Assembly: GCA_021155045.1 (NCBI GenBank)
Contig: JAJNQB010000001.1
Coordinates: 124,001-188,000 of the forward strand
Length of the DNA: 64,000 bases
Source: Arcticibacter sp.
GTDB taxonomy: Bacteria > Bacteroidota > Bacteroidia > 2-12-FULL-35-15
Reading direction: 5' to 3'
Below the pieces are notes generated by a model. The model saw nothing but the letters and a program-made list of their open reading frames with translations. It did not search any database and was not told where the DNA came from. The position numbers and the translations under genes were made by a program. Positions 15,611 to 23,760 of this stretch are shown here, one piece after another; the first letter of the stretch is position 1; each line of letters opens with the position of its first letter.

Positions 15611-15925
15611 TTACGCTTTGGGAGGAGCTCGTGCAGAAAGATTATTAAAATAATTTTCGCTTTGTTTTATAAAATTAGCCTTATGGTATTTTATAATTAC
15701 AAAGTTGTTGATGATTAAACAATCCGATACAGGTGTTTCTTCTTTGTCTGGAATAATGTAATCGCAAATTGAACAGACATGTTCTTGTTCATGAAAATGC
15801 TTGTCGGAAGAAGTACAATGAAAATCGTCTGAATGTTCAAATGCGTGTAATTGCTGTTCTATTTGTGGAAACAGAAAAGCAATTAAAAATAATAGAGAAC
15901 AATATTTTTTTATAATTAATTTCAC
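15611..15925 (-). CDS. Small secreted His/Cys-rich protein, putative metal binder
   Basis: This 104-residue protein has a signal peptide (about residues 1-28). The mature part contains HAFEHSDDFHCTSSDKHFHE and then QEHVCSICDYIIP: seven His and four Cys within about 35 residues. This spacing suits binding of zinc, copper or a similar metal. The C-terminal half is unremarkable (LIINNFVIIKYHKANFIK). It lies 75 bases upstream of the ZnuD-like TonB receptor on the same strand. I know of similar small proteins ahead of such receptors in this phylum but cannot name a family. A periplasmic metal chaperone or sensor is the best guess. Confidence 0.7.
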   Translation of the reverse strand: MKLIIKKYCSLLFLIAFLFPQIEQQLHAFEHSDDFHCTSSDKHFHEQEHVCSICDYIIPDKEETPVSDCLIINNFVIIKYHKANFIKQSENYFNNLSARAPPKA

Positions 15926-15952
15926 TTTATGACGACAAAAGTATATTTTTTT

Positions 15953-18232
15953 TTAATGTTGAACAATTATTCTTTTTGAAAGCGTTTGAATTGTTCCAGT
16001 ATTATTTTGTTTGCTCGTTACCTTGCAAACAAAAACCCCTTGCGAAAACGCCTCTGTATTTATTGAATAATTATTTTCTTTGATAACATCACTGAAAACT
16101 AATTGCCCAAGAATGTCATAAATTTCTATTGTGTAAATATTTTTTTCTATGTTGTTAATTCTAATGTTTAAACTATTGTTTGCAGGATTGGGATAAGCAT
16201 CAAAGCTCCACAAGTATGAACTATTAATATCATGTACGGTAATAATACTACTTACACCTTTATAAAAAGAAACGCCACCTTGGTAGTTTCCTACAATTAA
16301 ATCCAAAAACCCATCATTGTTTATATCCGCTCCAAAAGGTGCAGTACGAGTGCCTTGCCAAATTCCTAAATAAGTAGAATCTAACATTGTAAATGGACCT
16401 GTTAAGTTTCCATCAATATGGTCGTATAACCTTAAATATCCACTTTCTGCTCCGCACAAAAGTTTTGTTTGTCCTGCATCTTTAAAAACAAACGGAAAGC
16501 TATACCCAGTAAAATATCCTGGCATATTTACTTTTAATTGCCCCCAAAAATACGAAACAGAATCCATCACAGGAATTGGCGCTGTTCCACTTCCTATATG
16601 ATTAAAATAAGCAAGTTTGCCATTTCTACAACCAATAACAATATCATTTTTTCCATCGTTATCTACATCAACAATTTGTGGTGCTGCAGCATCACCAATA
16701 TCAATAATTCTATTGTTTGAATTTTTAAAATTAGCTTGTGCTAAAACAAAATTTGCTGTACCACCAATAGGGGCTATGTTTCTGAAGTAATGTAATTTCC
16801 CATCTCCAGCTCCGATAATCATATCGGCATCTGTATCGCCATCTAAATCACCAAATGCTGCAGTAATATTGCTTATGCCAAGCGAACCAAGTCCAGCATA
16901 ATCACGAGTAATTAAATCAAATTTAGGTTGTGTTGGAGTGCCAATATTTTTGAATTGTGCCAAGCGATATTGAAATCCAGATGAGCCATAATATCCATAA
17001 TTTCCAATAAACATATCTTTTAAACCATCATTATCATAATCGAAAAAAGTAGGGTAGGCACCTTCTCCTAAATCTATCATTTGGTCTTGTAATAAATTAG
17101 ACTGTTGATATTGAAAAATAGGAAAAGTATTTGTCCCATTATTTTTATAATACACTACGCTATTAAAATTTTCAGATGCATTTGGAGCATTAGGGCTAAC
17201 AATTAAATCTTTTACACCATCATAATTTACATCAGCATAATAAGCACAAGGAAACAATGTTAAATCAACAGGAATGGTACTTGAATTATTCATAGGAAAA
17301 ACAGTGTCTTTTGCAACAAAATTTGAATTTGTTGGAGTACCTCCATTTGTAAGCATTGTTAAATTGGCAAATGAAACATCGCCAGCTATAAATTCTTTAT
17401 CGCCATCATTATCCAAATCAATACATAATTGGCAGGAGCCAGCATGTCTTTCTAAAGACCGGTTGTCTTCAATTATTGCAGGTAATTCAGCACCCGAAAC
17501 ATTTCCAAAACAAGTATCATGTAACGTATAATCATTACTCAAAGGATGCTCGGAAGCATATCCCCAACAACGATTTGCCATTTGAAAAATCAAACTATCA
17601 CAAGTGCCATATAGTTCTTTGCTCATGTTTTTATGATATTCCATATAAGAACCAGTGATTGCAAATGTAACTACATCAAGATCTCCATCATTATCAATAT
17701 CGCTTATAGCAGGTAAATCAACTGAGCTGATGTATAAATTTATTAAACTTCCGCTTGGTGGGTTATATTTTGATTTTTGTTGAGTAACAACTTTTTGAAA
17801 TTGTAATCCTGTGGCAACAGTTGATATGTTTTTATAAACATCAAATCCTCCGCCAATGGTTGAATAGCTATAAATATCTTCTTTGCCATCGCAATTATAA
17901 TCAGCAAGTAAAGCCCATTCTTGTAGTTTTGGGAAGCGAGTTTCAAAAGATGGGTCGTAGCGATAATCTATTGTGTTAGCAGTTCCTTTATTGATAAATG
18001 TTCTTATCTTATTACCAGTACGGTCAAAAACAAATAAATCTTTTTTTCCGTCTAAATCTAAATCTATTTCAGAAACTTGTACAAAGTTTAAGCCGCCAGC
18101 CCAAGGATTAGCAACATAATTCCCACTGATACGAACTTGGATACTATCAAACCACTGAAAATAAGGCTGGGCAACTAGTGAGTTGAAAGCCAAAAATAAT
18201 GCTAGGATAAATAATGCCTTTATTAACTTCAT
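15953..18232 (-). CDS. FG-GAP/VCBS-repeat protein with type IX secretion domain
   Basis: This 759-residue protein has a signal peptide (1-21). Residues 30-660 contain repeated FG-GAP/VCBS units with Ca-binding-like D-x-D-x-D-G loops: EIDLDLDGKKDLFVFDR, DNDGDLDVVTF, DNDGKNDIVIG and DLDGDTDADMIIG. Such repeats build a beta-propeller on the cell surface. The last 85 residues are a type A T9SS sorting domain, with YPNPANNSLNIR, YDILGQLVFSD and a final ISQ-like KRIIVQH. The protein is thus exported by the type IX system and anchored or released. There is no enzymatic domain, so adhesion or scaffolding is likely. It is a stand-alone gene 28 bases upstream of the small His/Cys-rich gene. Confidence 0.88.
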   Translation of the reverse strand: MKLIKALFILALFLAFNSLVAQPYFQWFDSIQVRISGNYVANPWAGGLNFVQVSEIDLDLDGKKDLFVFDRTGNKIRTFINKGTANTIDYRYDPSFETRFPKLQEWALLADYNCDGKEDIYSYSTIGGGFDVYKNISTVATGLQFQKVVTQQKSKYNPPSGSLINLYISSVDLPAISDIDNDGDLDVVTFAITGSYMEYHKNMSKELYGTCDSLIFQMANRCWGYASEHPLSNDYTLHDTCFGNVSGAELPAIIEDNRSLERHAGSCQLCIDLDNDGDKEFIAGDVSFANLTMLTNGGTPTNSNFVAKDTVFPMNNSSTIPVDLTLFPCAYYADVNYDGVKDLIVSPNAPNASENFNSVVYYKNNGTNTFPIFQYQQSNLLQDQMIDLGEGAYPTFFDYDNDGLKDMFIGNYGYYGSSGFQYRLAQFKNIGTPTQPKFDLITRDYAGLGSLGISNITAAFGDLDGDTDADMIIGAGDGKLHYFRNIAPIGGTANFVLAQANFKNSNNRIIDIGDAAAPQIVDVDNDGKNDIVIGCRNGKLAYFNHIGSGTAPIPVMDSVSYFWGQLKVNMPGYFTGYSFPFVFKDAGQTKLLCGAESGYLRLYDHIDGNLTGPFTMLDSTYLGIWQGTRTAPFGADINNDGFLDLIVGNYQGGVSFYKGVSSIITVHDINSSYLWSFDAYPNPANNSLNIRINNIEKNIYTIEIYDILGQLVFSDVIKENNYSINTEAFSQGVFVCKVTSKQNNTGTIQTLSKRIIVQH

Positions 18233-18310
18233 AATTTTGTAATATATTGACTATTACAAATATACTAAATATAATGCGTTGAATGAAATTCGAGTAGGGT
18301 TGTATCTAAT

Positions 18311-18339
18311 AAAAAAAACGCTCAAAATATTGAGCGTTT
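18311..18339 (-). terminator. Terminator after lpd
   Basis: AAACGCTCAA pairs with TTGAGCGTTT around AATA. The minus-strand T tract is the complement of the A run at 18311-18318. It follows the lpd stop by 19 bases. Confidence 0.85.
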
Positions 18340-18357
18340 CCTTTAAAATGTATTTTT

Positions 18358-19746
18358 TTACATATGAATTACTTCGCCATAGGCAGCAGCAGCAGCTTCC
18401 ATTATGGCTTCACTCATAGTTGGATGAGGGTGAACTGTTTTAATCAATTCATGCCCTGTTGTTTCTAATTTTCTAATGGCAACTATTTCGGCAATCATTT
18501 CGGTAACGTTTGCTCCAATCATGTGAGCACCTAGTAATTCGCCATATTTTGCATCAAAAATTAATTTTACAAATCCATCTTTTGCTCCAGCAGCACTTGC
18601 TTTACCGCTTGCAGAGAATGGGAATTTTCCAATTTTTACTTCCAATCCTGCTTCTTTTGCTTTTGCTTCTGTCATTCCAACAGATGCAATTTCTGGTTGG
18701 CAATAAGTACAACCTGGTATATTATTATAATCTAATGCTTCTGGATGATGCCCGGCAATTTTTTCAACACAAATTATTCCTTCTGCTGAAGCAACATGTG
18801 CTAATGCTTGCCCACCAACACAATCGCCAATTGCAAAATATCCCGGAATGTTTGTTTGATAATAAGGGTTTGTAAGTATTTTACCTTTATCGGTAGCAAT
18901 TCCTGTTTCTTCTAATCCGATATTCTCAATGTTTGCTTGAATGCCAACTGCAGATAAAACAATTTCAGCGTCAATTACTTTTTCTCCTGATTTTGTTTTG
19001 ATTTTTACTTTACAATCGGAACCTTTTGTATCAACACTTTCAACACTTGATTCAACCATTACATCAATTCCAATTTTTTTGAATGAACGTTCTAATTGTT
19101 TTGAAACTTCAGCATCTTCAACAGGCACAATACTTGGCATAAACTCAACCAATGTTACTTTTGTTCCCATAGTTGCATAAAAATATGCAAACTCACTTCC
19201 GATAGCTCCAGAACCAACCACTACCATTGATTTTGGTAGTTTTGGTAATACTAACGCTTCTCTGTAGCCAATAATTTTTTTACCATCTTGTGGTAAGTTT
19301 GGTAACTGACGAGAACGTGCACCTGTAGCAATTATAATATTTTTTGCTTCAACAGTACTTACTTTTCCATCAGTTGCAGTAACTTCTATTTTTTTTCCAG
19401 GCTTAACTTTTCCAGCGCCATTGATCACATCAATTTTATTTTTTTTTAATAAAAACTGAACTCCTTTGCTCATTCCATCAGCAACATCTCTGCTGCGTTT
19501 TACAACTGCACCAAAATCCGCTTCACCGCCTTTTACGGTAATACCATAATCTTTAGCATGATTCAAATATTCAAATACTTGTGCGCTTTTTAATAAAGCT
19601 TTTGTAGGAATACAGCCCCAATTAAGGCAAATACCTCCTAAATTTTCTTTTTCTACAATTGCAGTTTTTAAACCCAATTGAGAGGCTCTGATTGCAGCAA
19701 CATATCCTCCAGGACCGCTACCTAATACTATTAAATCGTAACTCAT
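18358..19746 (-). CDS. lpdA: Dihydrolipoyl dehydrogenase (E3)
   Basis: This 462-residue protein starts at the ATG at 19746, where MSYDLIVLGSGPGGYVAAIR forms the FAD-binding Rossmann motif directly; an upstream ATG at 19803 adds 19 unrelated residues. The redox-active disulfide is in GGICLNWGCIPTKALL (CxxxxC). The NAD-binding motif VVGSGAIGSEFAYF and the C-terminal His-Glu pair (HPHPTMSEAI) are present. It re-oxidises dihydrolipoamide in pyruvate, 2-oxoglutarate or branched-chain dehydrogenase complexes, or in the glycine cleavage system. No E1 or E2 gene is nearby, so it is probably a shared E3. A reversed -7 box (CAAAAATA, 19801-19808) may mark its promoter. Confidence 0.96.
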   Translation of the reverse strand: MSYDLIVLGSGPGGYVAAIRASQLGLKTAIVEKENLGGICLNWGCIPTKALLKSAQVFEYLNHAKDYGITVKGGEADFGAVVKRSRDVADGMSKGVQFLLKKNKIDVINGAGKVKPGKKIEVTATDGKVSTVEAKNIIIATGARSRQLPNLPQDGKKIIGYREALVLPKLPKSMVVVGSGAIGSEFAYFYATMGTKVTLVEFMPSIVPVEDAEVSKQLERSFKKIGIDVMVESSVESVDTKGSDCKVKIKTKSGEKVIDAEIVLSAVGIQANIENIGLEETGIATDKGKILTNPYYQTNIPGYFAIGDCVGGQALAHVASAEGIICVEKIAGHHPEALDYNNIPGCTYCQPEIASVGMTEAKAKEAGLEVKIGKFPFSASGKASAAGAKDGFVKLIFDAKYGELLGAHMIGANVTEMIAEIVAIRKLETTGHELIKTVHPHPTMSEAIMEAAAAAYGEVIHM

Positions 19747-19924
19747 GTTTGAAATTATAAATTGTGAAATTGAATTAATTTTTATGCATTGCGAAAGTAA
19801 CAAAAATATTTGGTACGAATAGCGAATCAGAAGGAATTTGCATGCAGCAGATGCTATTTTTATGGATATGTAATTTAATTGCCATAATTATATCTTGTAC
19901 ATTTGTTTAAATATTTGAATTATT

Positions 19925-21670
19925 ATGAACTATATTATTTCCTACACTAAAGCCCATAATCATTATATTGATATTGAATTTATTGCTGCTGTAAATTCAG
20001 AGGAAACAACTATTCAGTTGCCTGCATGGCGACCAGGCAGATATGAGTTAGGTAATTTTGCTAAAAACATTCAAAAATGGACTGCCTTTGATGAATCGGG
20101 AAATGTATTAGCATTTCAAAAGAAAACCAAAGATTCTTGGCTAGTGAATACAAAAAATGTAAAAAAAATTCACATAAAGTATAACTATTATGCTTCCGAA
20201 ATAAATGCAGGTTCATCTTTTTTAGACAACTCTCAATTATATGTGAATCCTGTAAATTGTTGTGTTTTTATTCCTGAAAAAATAAATGAAAAATGCGATT
20301 TAAAAATTATTGTTCCTCAAAGTTATAAGCTTGCTATAGGCGCAAATTTTAAAAAAGAGAAAGAAGGGTTTTTAATTGAGCTAAATGATTTTCATGAATT
20401 AGCAGACTCTCCTTTTATTGCTTCTGAAACAATACAACAAAATAAATTTGAATGCGAAGGAATTGAATTTAATTTATGGTTTCAGGGGGAATGTAACCCT
20501 GATTGGAAAAAATTAGAAACCGACTTTAAAAAATTCTGTAGTTACCAATTAAAAATGATGGCTTCTTTTCCTGTAAAAAAGTATCATTTTTTATTTCAGA
20601 TTTTACCTTATAAAATGTATCATGGAGTTGAACATATTACAACTACTGTGATTGCTTTGGGACCAGGTTGTAATTTGATGAATGGAACATTGTATGAAAA
20701 CTTGTTAGGTGTGAGTTCTCACGAATTGTTTCATGTGTGGAATGTAAAAACTATTCGTCCAATTGAAATGCAGCCTTACGATTATACAAAAGAAAACTAC
20801 TCAAAACTTGGTTATGTATGTGAAGGTATTACCACTTATTATGGTGATTATTTATTGTTCCGATCAAAAGTTTTTAATGAGCAACAATATTTTCAAACAT
20901 TTAACGAACGCTTACAAAAGCACTTTGATAATTTCGGAAGATTTAATTTATCAGTAGCCGATTCTTCTTTTGACACTTGGTTAGATGGATATTCACCTGG
21001 AATTCCTAATCGTAAAACAAATATTTATGACGAAGGAAATTTATTAGCATTTGTTACAGATGTTTTTATAAGAAAAAATTCAGACAACAATCATTGTTTA
21101 GATGATGTGATGCGTTATTTGAATACAGCGTTTGCGCTTAAAACAAAAGGCTACTCAGATGTTGATTATAAAAAATGTGTAGAGCAGTTTGCTGGTGCTT
21201 CTTTTGATCATATTTTTCATAATTATATAAATGGTGTAAAAGATTATGAACCACTTTTATTGGATGCGCTAGAATATCTTGGTTGTGAGCTTTCGTTTGT
21301 ACCCTCATCAAAAGTTTTTGAAAAAAACTTAGGCTTTAAAATTATTGATTCGATGGGGCAAATAAAAGTTTCTGCTGTTTACCCGAATTCTGTTTCTGAT
21401 ACAGCAGGACTTTCAATAAACGATGAGATAATTGGCATCAATACTATTCATATAAAAGGCGATATGCAGTTGTTTAATGATTGGTGTAATTATTTTATGA
21501 ATAAAGAAATAGTTTTGACGATTTCTTCTGCTGGAATAATAATAAAGCACTTGAAACTAAAATTAGATGATTCTAAGGTTTATTACAAACAAGTTAAAAT
21601 TCAAAAAAGAAAGGATGTTAGTGAAAAACAAAAACTAAATTTTGAATTGTGGAGTGAAAATAAGTTTTAA
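19925..21670 (+). CDS. M61 family metallopeptidase with PDZ domain (glycyl aminopeptidase-like)
   Basis: This 581-residue protein matches the M61 layout. An N-terminal beta domain opens with LPAWRPGRYELGNFAKNIQ. The catalytic domain has the zinc motif SHELFHVWNVKTIRP near residue 265, and the third ligand Glu is in YVCEGITTYYGD. A C-terminal PDZ domain (about 470-540) reads IKVSAVYPNSVSDTAGLSINDEI. No signal peptide is evident, which is usual for cytoplasmic M61 enzymes. The family releases N-terminal residues, with preference for Gly or Ala. A possible -7 box, TACATTTG, lies at 19898-19905. It is divergent from lpd. Confidence 0.92.
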   Translation: MNYIISYTKAHNHYIDIEFIAAVNSEETTIQLPAWRPGRYELGNFAKNIQKWTAFDESGNVLAFQKKTKDSWLVNTKNVKKIHIKYNYYASEINAGSSFLDNSQLYVNPVNCCVFIPEKINEKCDLKIIVPQSYKLAIGANFKKEKEGFLIELNDFHELADSPFIASETIQQNKFECEGIEFNLWFQGECNPDWKKLETDFKKFCSYQLKMMASFPVKKYHFLFQILPYKMYHGVEHITTTVIALGPGCNLMNGTLYENLLGVSSHELFHVWNVKTIRPIEMQPYDYTKENYSKLGYVCEGITTYYGDYLLFRSKVFNEQQYFQTFNERLQKHFDNFGRFNLSVADSSFDTWLDGYSPGIPNRKTNIYDEGNLLAFVTDVFIRKNSDNNHCLDDVMRYLNTAFALKTKGYSDVDYKKCVEQFAGASFDHIFHNYINGVKDYEPLLLDALEYLGCELSFVPSSKVFEKNLGFKIIDSMGQIKVSAVYPNSVSDTAGLSINDEIIGINTIHIKGDMQLFNDWCNYFMNKEIVLTISSAGIIIKHLKLKLDDSKVYYKQVKIQKRKDVSEKQKLNFELWSENKF

Positions 21671-21778
21671 ATGGTTCGTTATTTTGTTAATAACTAATAC
21701 AACTGTTAGCTCGTTCTGTTTTCAAAAATGTTTTTTCTTTGTGAATAATTAATCAAACTAACTAAATAAAAAATTAAA

Positions 21779-22219
21779 ATGGAACAAACACAACAAACAC
21801 CACAAGGTAAAGGAATGGGAGTAGCAGGATTTGTTATTTCTTTGATCGCATTAGTATTATACATTGTTATTGCAGGTATCGTAACCGTGCAAGCTGCTTT
21901 AGGAGGAGGTTATGGATTAGGTATTTTCTGGTTATTACTTAGTATCGCTGGAACAGGATTAAGTGTAATGGGAATGATGAAACTAGGAAAAACAGGTGGA
22001 AAAAAAGGTTTATCTATCGCTGGAATGATTTTAGGTTTATTAGCTACCATCTTTTCTTTAATGTTAGTAATGGGAATCAGCAAAGTTCAACAAGCTGGAG
22101 ATGAATTTGGTGATAAATTTAAAGATGCAATGGAACAAGGGTTAAATAATAGCTTAGATTCATTAAATAATGAAATGAACAAATCTTTGGACTCTTTAGA
22201 AGGATCAACTCACGAATAA
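21779..22219 (+). CDS. Small membrane protein, DUF4190-like
   Basis: This 146-residue protein begins MEQTQQTPQGKGMGVAGFVI. It has three hydrophobic segments (about residues 15-38, 45-62 and 78-97) separated by the basic loop MKLGKTGGKKGLSIAGMILG, a pattern like DUF4190 membrane proteins. The C-terminal 45 residues form a charged, probably coiled-coil tail (DEFGDKFKDAMEQGLNN, then SLDSLNNEMNKSLDSLEGS). Function unknown. It is the first of three small membrane-protein genes in a row on this strand; each of the three is followed by its own terminator, so they are separate units that may respond to similar needs. Confidence 0.75.
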   Translation: MEQTQQTPQGKGMGVAGFVISLIALVLYIVIAGIVTVQAALGGGYGLGIFWLLLSIAGTGLSVMGMMKLGKTGGKKGLSIAGMILGLLATIFSLMLVMGISKVQQAGDEFGDKFKDAMEQGLNNSLDSLNNEMNKSLDSLEGSTHE

Positions 22220-22236
22220 GGCTGTGTAAATTCTAT

Positions 22237-22273
22237 AAAAAGCCTCTATGAATTAATTTCATAGAGGCTTTTT
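22237..22273 (+). terminator. Terminator after the 21779 gene
   Basis: AAAAAGCCTCTATGAA pairs with TTCATAGAGGCTTTTT. The hairpin begins 18 bases after the stop codon and ends in a T run. Confidence 0.9.
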
Positions 22274-22391
22274 AACATTTCTACATTAGAATGTTAATAA
22301 GTTAATTCCTTAAATTTTTAAACAAAGCTTATTTTTTACTTAATTAGCTATACAAACCAATTAAAATTTACTAACCCTTAAAAAAAAAACT

Positions 22392-22853
22392 ATGGAACAA
22401 ACTAACGCAGGCGGTGAAACCGCAAAAAGACCAACATTTTTGACAGTATTATGTATTTTATCTTTTATCGCTGCAGGTATTGGAGTTGTTGCTTCAATAC
22501 TTGGATATGTGGGTATGCAAGCTGCTGAAAATATGGGAATGAGTTTATCAAACAGTATGGAAGGTATGGAGGGAATGCAATCTATGCCAGGAATGGAAGA
22601 TGCGATGAGCATGATGACTCATGCTAAAACATTATTAATTGTTGGAATTGTTGTTACATTAATTGCATTGTATGGTGTAATTCAAATGTGGAAACAGAAA
22701 AAAATGGGATTCTATATCTATACAGGAGCTCAATTGTTAGGTATTATTGTTCCAATTGTTATTGCAGGTATGGCTGCGTTTTCAACAATGGGAGTGCTTT
22801 TTTCAGTAGCATTCATTGTAATGTACGGCTTGAATTTAAAACACATGTCGTAA
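22392..22853 (+). CDS. Small membrane protein with Met-rich loop
   Basis: This 153-residue protein has four hydrophobic segments. The loop after the first (about residues 46-76) is strikingly rich in Met: ENMGMSLSNSMEGMEGMQSM and then PGMEDAMSMM, roughly one Met in three residues. Met clusters of this type bind Cu(I) in some periplasmic proteins, but they also occur by simple expansion, so metal binding is only a possibility. The rest (VVTLIALYGVIQMWKQKKMGFYIY) resembles generic DUF4064/DUF-type four-helix membrane proteins. I do not recognise the gene. It carries its own strong terminator and lies between two other small membrane-protein genes. Confidence 0.75.
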   Translation: MEQTNAGGETAKRPTFLTVLCILSFIAAGIGVVASILGYVGMQAAENMGMSLSNSMEGMEGMQSMPGMEDAMSMMTHAKTLLIVGIVVTLIALYGVIQMWKQKKMGFYIYTGAQLLGIIVPIVIAGMAAFSTMGVLFSVAFIVMYGLNLKHMS

Positions 22854-22870
22854 TAAACAGATTATAATAA

Positions 22871-22905
22871 ACAAAAATCCCTCTGTAAATCAGAGGGATT
22901 TTTGT
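22871..22905 (+). terminator. Terminator after the 22392 gene
   Basis: A perfect 15-base stem, ACAAAAATCCCTCTG with its reverse complement, encloses a TAAAT loop and continues into TTTTGTTTT. Confidence 0.92.
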
Positions 22906-22940
22906 TTTAAATTTTTTATAACCCTTAAAATTTTATAACC

Positions 22941-23294
22941 ATGATAGGAGTTGCAATTTTTGGAATTTTACTTTACTTGGCAATTATAGCATTAATAATT
23001 GTTTCCATGTGGAAAATATATACAAAAGCAGGAAAGCCAGGCTGGGCATCCATAGTACCAATTTATAATCTCATCATTATGCTTGAAATAGCAGGAAAAC
23101 CATGGTGGTGGATTTTTTTATTTTTTATACCAATAGCAAACATCATTTTTTTGATAATGATGTACAATGGTGTTTCAAAAGCGTTCGGTAAAAGTGAAGG
23201 TTTTACTGTTGGATTGGTTTTACTTGGAATTGTGTTTTTTCCAATTTTAGCATTTAGCGATGCAAAATATACCGCACCACAGATAAAAGAATAA
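22941..23294 (+). CDS. DUF5684 small membrane protein
   Basis: This 117-residue protein has three hydrophobic segments. It contains the features I associate with DUF5684: MWKIYTKAGKPGWASIVPIY followed by IPIANIIFLIMMYNGVSKAFGKSEGFTVG. The GKPGW(A/K)SI(V/I)PIYN signature is common to this family, in which some members sit next to or are fused with signal peptidase I; none is nearby here. The function is unknown. It ends in a soluble tail (SDAKYTAPQIKE). A terminator that also serves the convergent ridA gene follows at 23353-23384. Confidence 0.82.
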   Translation: MIGVAIFGILLYLAIIALIIVSMWKIYTKAGKPGWASIVPIYNLIIMLEIAGKPWWWIFLFFIPIANIIFLIMMYNGVSKAFGKSEGFTVGLVLLGIVFFPILAFSDAKYTAPQIKE

Positions 23295-23352
23295 TAAACC
23301 TCTTTGTAAATTTATAAACAGGTTAATTAGGTCAAGCAAATCGGCTTGTGAG

Positions 23353-23384
23353 AATCCAGAACAAATTATGTTCTGGATTTTTTT
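23353..23384 (+). terminator. Terminator after the DUF5684 gene
   Basis: AATCCAGAACA pairs with TGTTCTGGATT around AATTA, followed by a T run ending at 23384. A smaller hairpin, CAAGC/GCTTG, lies just upstream. Confidence 0.88.
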
Positions 23385-23760
23385 ATTTCATTGCAATAAC
23401 ACTAATTTCTACATTTACGTTTAGCGGTAATTTCGAAACCTGAACTGTTTCTCTTGCTGGAAAATCGGCAGTAAAATAACTTCCATACACTTCGTTTACA
23501 GATGCAAAATCATTCATATTTGTTAAGAAGATGGTTGTTTTACAAACATTTGAAAAATCCATTCCTGCTTCTGTTAAAATAGCTTTTAAATTAAACATTA
23601 CTTGATGTGTTTCATCTTTTATGTTGCCTAAAACCATTTCTCCATTTTCAGCTTTTTTAGCCACTTGACCGCTAATAAATAATGTATTTCCAAACAATAC
23701 GGCATGGCTGTATGGTCCAATAGGAGCAGGTGCATTTTTTGATGTAATTACTTTTTTCAT
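23383..23760 (-). CDS. ridA: RidA family enamine/imine deaminase
   Basis: This 125-residue protein is of the YjgF/YER057c/UK114 (RidA) family, recognisable from APAPIGPYSHAVLFGNTLFISGQ, the catalytic Arg in PARETVQVSKLPLN, and the final VEISVIAMK. RidA hydrolyses reactive enamines and imines formed by PLP enzymes such as threonine dehydratase, protecting other PLP enzymes. The length is normal. It abuts the upstream MtfA-like gene with no gap (start at 23760, stop of the neighbour at 23761), so the two are probably co-transcribed. Confidence 0.95.
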   Translation of the reverse strand: MKKVITSKNAPAPIGPYSHAVLFGNTLFISGQVAKKAENGEMVLGNIKDETHQVMFNLKAILTEAGMDFSNVCKTTIFLTNMNDFASVNEVYGSYFTADFPARETVQVSKLPLNVNVEISVIAMK

